Shown piece after piece: positions 5,780 to 9,586 of a stretch of 9,586 nucleotides of DNA (position 1 is its first letter; each line of letters starts with the position of its first letter). The stretch covers positions 1 through 9,586 of the forward strand of contig CAMAGQ010000057.1 of assembly GCA_945833895.1 (NCBI GenBank), read 5' to 3'. Under the pieces are notes generated by a model. The model had not been told where the DNA came from and ran no database searches. It was given only the letters and a program-made list of their open reading frames with translations. The stretch comes from an uncultured bacterium. GTDB taxonomy: Bacteria > Cyanobacteriota > Vampirovibrionia > Gastranaerophilales > Gastranaerophilaceae. Position numbers and translations under genes: made by a program.

Positions 5780-6506
5780 ATGCCGCAATTTGCAACGGTT
5801 TATACTGCTGTTGTTGTACTAACTGTTGAGGAACAGCCTGCTGTTGAGTTTGAGGGGCTTGTTGTGCCGGCTGAGATTTATTTCCCTTTATAGTATTAAT
5901 AATGCCGTCAGCAAGATAACCTATACCAAAACCTGCAAGTGCAACAATCGGACAAGTTACGGCAAGTTGTTTAAGATTTAACGCTTTAACAACAGAACCT
6001 GACTTCAAGCCTGCAATCGCTCTTTCTGCAATCGGAGCAAGAAATCCTAACCCTGTACCGATTTTTTTGCCGATATTTGTCGGAGTTTGTTCGGCAGCAG
6101 GATTTTGGTCTTTGACAAGATAATTATCAAGTTCGCTCAAATTCAATTGACCGTTTTGAGTTTGAACAGGTACTTGTTGATTTTGCTGTGGTGCTGCTGA
6201 TGTGAAACTTTGTCCACCGTTATTCACTTGAGGTTGAGAAACCGCAGGAATTTGTGCCTGTTGATTTTGTGCAGTTTTTTTCTGGAAAATTGAACCGCTT
6301 TGCTCATCATAAACAAGCGAATTAAAATCAAAACCCGACATCATAAAATCATTTGTATAAGCAGAACTGTTTGACTGCAACGGGTTAAATAAAGATGCAC
6401 CGCTTGTTGCAGCCGGCATGCCTGCCGTTTGTGTACCGATTGCAGGAACACCTGCCGTCTGCGGAGCGTTTAATAAATTTGTGTTTAAACTTAATGAATC
6501 TGTCAT
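5778..6506 (-). CDS. Pro/Gln-rich low-complexity protein with glycine-rich hydrophobic segments, unknown
   Basis: The product has 242 residues and no known domain that I recognise. Residues 17-36 hold two tandem decamers beginning QTAG (QTAGVPAIGT, QTAGMPAATS). Residues 76-120 are rich in Gln, Pro and Asn. A glycine-rich segment follows at 145-170 and a clearer hydrophobic stretch LAVTCPIVALAGFGIGYLAD at 181-200, possibly one or two membrane-inserting helices. The tail (211-237) is Gln-rich. There is no signal peptide. The layout, a disordered N-terminus, a GxxxG-type hydrophobic core and a Gln tail, suggests a membrane-associated or self-assembling protein, but no function is claimed. The start is supported by AAGG (6518-6515) 8 nt before the ATG. 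The DNA encoding the repeats is itself repeated (around 6410-6465). Base composition is not obviously foreign. Confidence 0.75.
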   Translation of the reverse strand: MTDSLSLNTNLLNAPQTAGVPAIGTQTAGMPAATSGASLFNPLQSNSSAYTNDFMMSGFDFNSLVYDEQSGSIFQKKTAQNQQAQIPAVSQPQVNNGGQSFTSAAPQQNQQVPVQTQNGQLNLSELDNYLVKDQNPAAEQTPTNIGKKIGTGLGFLAPIAERAIAGLKSGSVVKALNLKQLAVTCPIVALAGFGIGYLADGIINTIKGNKSQPAQQAPQTQQQAVPQQLVQQQQYKPLQIAA

Positions 6507-6513
6507 AATACCT

Positions 6514-6548
6514 ACCTTAACCTTAATATAATAACTAACCTTAACCTT
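6514..6548 (-). promoter_or_regulatory. Paired ACCTTAACCTT repeats flanking the -10 of the Gln-rich gene
   Basis: The plus-strand 11-mer ACCTTAACCTT occurs at 6514-6524 and again at 6538-6548, exactly 24 bp apart. On the coding minus strand these read AAGGTTAAGGT, which is TTAAGG-type units in tandem. Between them lies TATTAT (6533-6528), a good -10 for the Gln-rich gene, with an expected start near 6521. One copy lies upstream of the -10 and the other over the start and Shine-Dalgarno, an arrangement typical of an operator. The nearest AAGG also serves as the ribosome site. The -35 hexamer (AGTAGT) is poor. The regulator is unknown. Confidence 0.45.
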
Positions 6549-6579
6549 TAACTACTTATATAAAGTATTTTTTTTAGTA

Positions 6580-6603
6580 AAAATTTCCTATTTTAGAAAT
6601 TTT
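6580..6603. repeat. AT-rich 8-bp inverted repeat in the dnaB upstream region
   Basis: AAAATTTC (6580-6587) is perfectly complementary to GAAATTTT (6596-6603) around an 8-nt CTATTTTA loop. It lies between two divergent genes and so is not a terminator of either. It could be a protein-binding site, or a chance palindrome in AT-rich DNA. Confidence 0.35.
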
Positions 6604-6640
6604 GTAACTTTTCTTAATAGAATTTTTTGTGTATCTGTTT

Positions 6641-6646
6641 GATAAT
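6641..6646 (+). promoter_or_regulatory. Possible -10 of the dnaB promoter
   Basis: GATAAT matches the -10 consensus at 5 of 6 positions and would start RNA near 6653, just at the strong GAGGAGG ribosome site (6653-6659). The -35 at 17-nt spacing is TAGAAT (3 of 6). The very short predicted leader resembles that of the glycosyltransferase gene. Confidence 0.4.
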
Positions 6647-6666
6647 AGAAAAGAGGAGGAACTGGC

Positions 6667-8055
6667 ATGCCGGCAGTATCAGAAACAAAGAAAAAGATTG
6701 ATGAAAATTTAATACCACAGAATATAGAAGCAGAACAGGCAGTTTTGGGGGCAATATTGGTTAATCCCGAAACACTTGCAAAGATTTCGGACACACTTTT
6801 ACCGGCAAGTTTCTACAAACCTGCTCACCGTCATATTTTTGAAGCAATGCTCCAATTATTTAACAATAACGACGTTATAGACATTGTTTCGGTTTCAGAC
6901 GTCCTAAACTACAGCGGCAAACTGGAATCCGCAGGCGGTCGTGCATATATCAACGACTTAGTTGAAAACACAATTACAACAACAAATATTGCATATTATG
7001 CAAAAATTATTCAGGAAAAAGCAGTTAAACGCAGACTTATCAACGCAGGCTCGGAAATCGTTACTAAAGGCTACGATTTAGAACCAAGCGACAGGTCGTT
7101 AGAAGAGGCGGAACGTTTAATCTTTGAAATCGGTTCAAGTAAAGCAACTGCCGATTTAAAACACGTTAAAGATTTGGTTTTAGATACCTGGGAAAGTATT
7201 GAGTACAGATACGAGCATAAAGACGAACTTTCAGGACTGAGAACGGATTTCACCGAACTTGATACAATGATGAACGGACTTCACCGCTCTGATTTGATTA
7301 TCCTTGCAGCCCGTCCTGCAATGGGGAAAACCGCTTTTGCCCTAAACATTGCACAAAATGTTGCGATAAAAGAAAAAGTTCCTGTTTGTATATTCTCGCT
7401 TGAAATGTCTGCCTCACAGTTGGTTCAACGTATGTTGTGTTCTTATGCCGAAGTTGATTCTCAAAGACTTAAAACAGGTAATATGCTGCAACAAGACTGG
7501 GAAAAACTGTCCTCAGCAATGAACGATTTCAGCCAAGCACCAATCTACATTGACGATACAAGCGGCTGTACATTAACAGATATCAGAACAAAATGCCGCA
7601 GACTGAAAACTCAGCAAAAAGATTTGGGCTTAATCGTAATCGACTACTTGCAGTTGATGGAAGGCGGCGGAAAAGATGACCGTTTGCAACAAATTTCAGC
7701 AATATCAAGAGGTTTGAAAATTCTTGCAAAAGAACTTGATGTGCCGATTATCACGTTGTCACAGTTATCCCGTGCTGTTGAAAGCAGAAACGACAAACGA
7801 CCGATGCTTTCAGACTTGAGAGAATCAGGTTCAATTGAACAAGACGCCGATATCGTAATGTTTATTTATCGTGAAGATTACTACAACAAAGCAGAAAACG
7901 AGGAAGAAGAAAACGTAAAAGCAGCATCAAAAGGATTGTCCGAAGTAATTATCGCAAAACACAGAAACGGCCCTGTAGGAACGATTAAATTGCTTTTCCA
8001 AGGCAATATTACAAAATTCAAAAATCCTATCGACCAAGCTTTCGATGCGTTCTAA
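6667..8055 (+). CDS. dnaB: Replicative DNA helicase DnaB
   Basis: The product has 462 residues, the normal length for DnaB, with no intein. The N-terminal domain (about 15-118) shows the conserved PQNIEAEQAVLGAIL start (17-31). A linker region follows, then the RecA-like motor. In the motor are Walker A ARPAMGKT (215-222), the catalytic glutamate in FSLEMS (E246), Walker B LIVIDYLQLM (322-331), the SQLSR sensor motif (365-369), DLRESGSIEQDAD (383-395), and KHRNGPVG (431-438) with the arginine-finger region. The hexamer unwinds DNA ahead of the replisome 5'-3' and recruits primase. The ATG at 6667 is supported by GAGGAGG 7 nt upstream. The usual neighbour rplI is not in view. A nucleotidase-like gene follows after 27 bases, probably in the same transcript. 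Confidence 0.98.
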   Translation: MPAVSETKKKIDENLIPQNIEAEQAVLGAILVNPETLAKISDTLLPASFYKPAHRHIFEAMLQLFNNNDVIDIVSVSDVLNYSGKLESAGGRAYINDLVENTITTTNIAYYAKIIQEKAVKRRLINAGSEIVTKGYDLEPSDRSLEEAERLIFEIGSSKATADLKHVKDLVLDTWESIEYRYEHKDELSGLRTDFTELDTMMNGLHRSDLIILAARPAMGKTAFALNIAQNVAIKEKVPVCIFSLEMSASQLVQRMLCSYAEVDSQRLKTGNMLQQDWEKLSSAMNDFSQAPIYIDDTSGCTLTDIRTKCRRLKTQQKDLGLIVIDYLQLMEGGGKDDRLQQISAISRGLKILAKELDVPIITLSQLSRAVESRNDKRPMLSDLRESGSIEQDADIVMFIYREDYYNKAENEEEENVKAASKGLSEVIIAKHRNGPVGTIKLLFQGNITKFKNPIDQAFDAF

Positions 8056-8070
8056 TTTGTTATATAAAAA

Positions 8071-8085
8071 GAGGGTTTTGAATTG
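8071..8085 (+). promoter_or_regulatory. Ribosome site fixing a TTG start
   Basis: GAGGG (8071-8075) stands 7 nt before TTG (8083-8085). No in-frame ATG or GTG lies between the dnaB stop and this point. The first motif of the encoded enzyme (D10, H12) follows closely, so the rare TTG is the start. Confidence 0.8.
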
Positions 8086-9525
8086 AATACCAACATTTAC
8101 GCAATCACAGATTCTCATCAGGAAAGCCGTAATTTAAGCCGTCTTTTAAGCGGTATTTATTCGCTTGAAAAGTCTTCAAAAAATCCTTTTCTAATACTTG
8201 ATGCGGGAGATTTGTTCAAAGGAATTTACGATAAAGATTTGTCCGTCAATGCGTACCTGAAAATCAAAGAACTTATACCGCAATCTCAAATTTTTATAAC
8301 CATAGGCAACAACGATTTCGGATTTAAGAAGGCTGATTTTGAGTACCTAAAATCCACAATCGAAAAGTTCGCAAAAGCAGGAATAAATGTAGTTTGTGCA
8401 AATATTATTGATAATTCGACACAAAAAAGCGTTGATTGGGTCGATAGATACAAAATTATTACAATAAACAACCAACGAATTTTGATAACTGGTTTTTGCC
8501 TGAATAATTCTTGTGCAAATAAGTTCAAATGCACTCTTGTTGAGATTAAACAAAGCCTGAAAGAACTGATTAACAAGATAAAAGAACCTTACGACAAATT
8601 AATTATCCTCAATCATCACTGGTACAGCGACAGCAAAAATCTCTATGATTATGCAAAAGAAAACAATATCAAGCCTGACTTAATAATCGGCGGTCATGAG
8701 CATTCCAAAATCGAACCTGACTATGAGAATAACATATTCTATCCGTACTCTTTCGCGCGTTCATTATACAAAATTGAAATGGGCAGCGAAATCAATTCTG
8801 TAGAAGAAATTTCTGTAGAAAATTTCGACTTTGTACCTGATTTTGAAATCCCGATTATTGAATACGAGCAAAAAACAAAACTAAAAGAGCCGATTGCCAA
8901 ACGGGTTTTGAACTTGCCTAAAAAATATTCTGAGGCATGTCCATTGGGAACATTTATTTCCGATTGTATGAAAAAAGCGGGAAATACTGATATTGCGTTT
9001 CATTCAACGGGATTTTCAATGTACCCTCTGCGACTTGAAGAAAGCGACATTATCACAAAATACGACATTCAGCGGGTAATGTGTGCCGCATCAACTATTG
9101 AAAAAATAGAAATAACTTCACTACAGTTGAAAAAAGTTTTTGAAAATACAGCGAAAAACAGAATGCTGAAAGACCGCGGGAACGCAAGGTTTTTGCAGTG
9201 TTCGCAAAATATAAAAATCACAGGACACGGGGATTACACGAGTGGGGAATACACAATTTTGCAAATTGAAATAGACGGGGAAAAACTTCTTGATAAAAAT
9301 CAAAACCCGATAAATCCTGAACGTAAATTCACCTGTACAATTGACCCTTATATCGGCTCAGGAGAACAGGGTTTTGCGGTGCTGAAAGATATTCCGAAAA
9401 CCAAGATTTTGCAAGAAGGAAAAGAAATTCCAATCAATGAACTTTTTGAAAACTCACTAATTGAAGTATCCAAACACCTTGAAACTCCGAGAACTTACCC
9501 GAGTTTTCAATATATAGATACGTAA
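8083..9525 (+). CDS. Cytosolic metallophosphoesterase of the 5'-nucleotidase (UshA-like) fold, divergent active site
   Basis: The product has 480 residues in two domains. The N-terminal calcineurin-like part shows ITDSH (D10, H12), DAGDLF (D43), IGNND (75-78), LNHHW (H178, H179) and GGHEH (H205, H207), so the metal ligands look complete. The C-terminal 5'-nucleotidase part begins near LGTFISDCM (288-296) and ends with PYIGSGEQGFAVL (422-434), matching the SGGDGY region that stacks on the base. Three departures are visible. The GNH(D/E) histidine, which stabilises the transition state in UshA, is Asn77. The NGGGIR substrate loop reads HSTGFSM (307-313). There is also no signal peptide, although this family is normally exported. 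Altered substrate choice or reduced activity is therefore likely. Known family members hydrolyse 5'-nucleotides, UDP-sugars or 2',3'-cyclic nucleotides. It starts at TTG, 27 bases after dnaB and probably co-transcribed with it. Confidence 0.85.
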   Translation: MNTNIYAITDSHQESRNLSRLLSGIYSLEKSSKNPFLILDAGDLFKGIYDKDLSVNAYLKIKELIPQSQIFITIGNNDFGFKKADFEYLKSTIEKFAKAGINVVCANIIDNSTQKSVDWVDRYKIITINNQRILITGFCLNNSCANKFKCTLVEIKQSLKELINKIKEPYDKLIILNHHWYSDSKNLYDYAKENNIKPDLIIGGHEHSKIEPDYENNIFYPYSFARSLYKIEMGSEINSVEEISVENFDFVPDFEIPIIEYEQKTKLKEPIAKRVLNLPKKYSEACPLGTFISDCMKKAGNTDIAFHSTGFSMYPLRLEESDIITKYDIQRVMCAASTIEKIEITSLQLKKVFENTAKNRMLKDRGNARFLQCSQNIKITGHGDYTSGEYTILQIEIDGEKLLDKNQNPINPERKFTCTIDPYIGSGEQGFAVLKDIPKTKILQEGKEIPINELFENSLIEVSKHLETPRTYPSFQYIDT

Positions 9526-9537
9526 ACGTACACATTT

Positions 9538-9586
9538 AAAAAGCCCCCTCTCCTAGGGACACTAGCCGAACCGGCGAACTTGTGAG
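9538..9586 (-). terminator. Possible minus-strand terminator or end of a structured RNA
   Basis: Read leftwards, the segment ends in a GTCCCT/AGGGGGC hairpin (loop AGGAG, one bulged G) followed by TTTTT (9542-9538), the form of an intrinsic terminator. Just 5' of it is a second perfect stem, GCCG-GTT-CGGC. The 44 bases from 9543 are about 60% GC, far above the surrounding genes, as expected for a structured RNA in an AT-rich genome. I could not match it to tRNA, 5S rRNA, tmRNA, SRP RNA or RNase P RNA. It may belong to a gene or RNA beyond the right edge. Confidence 0.4.

Noticed and set aside
6405..6465. Mobile element or CRISPR-like repeat in the start of the Gln-rich gene
   Set aside because: The repeat is in frame, only two imperfect copies of about 30 bp, and encodes the QTAG decamers.
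6580..6603. 8-bp inverted repeat as a terminator
   Set aside because: It lies between two divergent genes, so no known transcript ends there, and the stem has only one GC pair.
8286..8576. Minus-strand frames inside the nucleotidase gene
   Set aside because: Overlapping antisense shadows of a gene with clear family motifs; no ribosome site or domain.
9538..9586. tRNA gene at the right edge
   Set aside because: No GGTTCGA-type T-arm with a pairing stem on either strand; the TTCG present sits in a GCCG-GTT-CGGC hairpin instead.

Overview
The window is AT-rich bacterial chromosome with a dense, housekeeping-like gene layout and no sign of a phage, insertion sequence or CRISPR array. Eight complete genes and the first 22 codons of a ninth are visible. 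My best guess at the host is a Gram-negative-type gut bacterium of the non-photosynthetic cyanobacterial sister lineage (Vampirovibrionia/Melainabacteria, for example Gastranaerophilales). The clues are low GC, a threonyl-tRNA synthetase that appears to lack the N-terminal TGS domain (as in Cyanobacteria), a short cytosolic NagZ and a Pro/Gln-rich unknown protein. This is inference, not proof.

Left part, minus strand (1-3046). Reading leftwards there is a secreted serine-hydrolase-like protein (3046-1853), a 199-residue protein of unknown function (1853-1254) and the peptidoglycan-recycling glucosaminidase NagZ (1251-280). The three are packed with a 1-base overlap and a 2-base gap, with each downstream Shine-Dalgarno inside the end of the preceding gene, so they form one translationally coupled operon. 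After a 214-base gap, thrS begins at 65 and runs off the left edge. Its probable leader (about 115 nt) holds a small GC hairpin and a 9-bp long-range stem and looks like a regulatory leader.

Middle, plus strand (3122-5767). A ComF-family phosphoribosyltransferase is followed 2 bases later by a 104-residue unknown. A large glycosyltransferase then has its own extended -10 promoter. This enzyme is a fusion: about 250 residues of repeated beta-rich, fibronectin-III-like segments precede a GT-A family 2 catalytic domain.

Right part. A minus-strand gene (6506-5778) converges on the glycosyltransferase and encodes a Pro/Gln-rich protein with glycine-rich hydrophobic segments. Its promoter region carries two 11-bp copies built of TTAAGG units. 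Divergent from it is a canonical replicative helicase DnaB (6667-8055). Next, 27 bases downstream, is a TTG-started metallophosphoesterase of the 5'-nucleotidase fold (8083-9525) that lacks a signal peptide and has altered catalytic and substrate-binding motifs. The last 49 bases are abruptly GC-rich and read, on the minus strand, like the end of a structured RNA or terminator.

The items most worth a second look are the degenerate cytosolic nucleotidase, the thrS leader, the FN3-like/GT2 fusion, the repeats around the Gln-rich gene's promoter, and the secreted hydrolase/unknown/NagZ operon. I did not find a clear new defence or mobile system.
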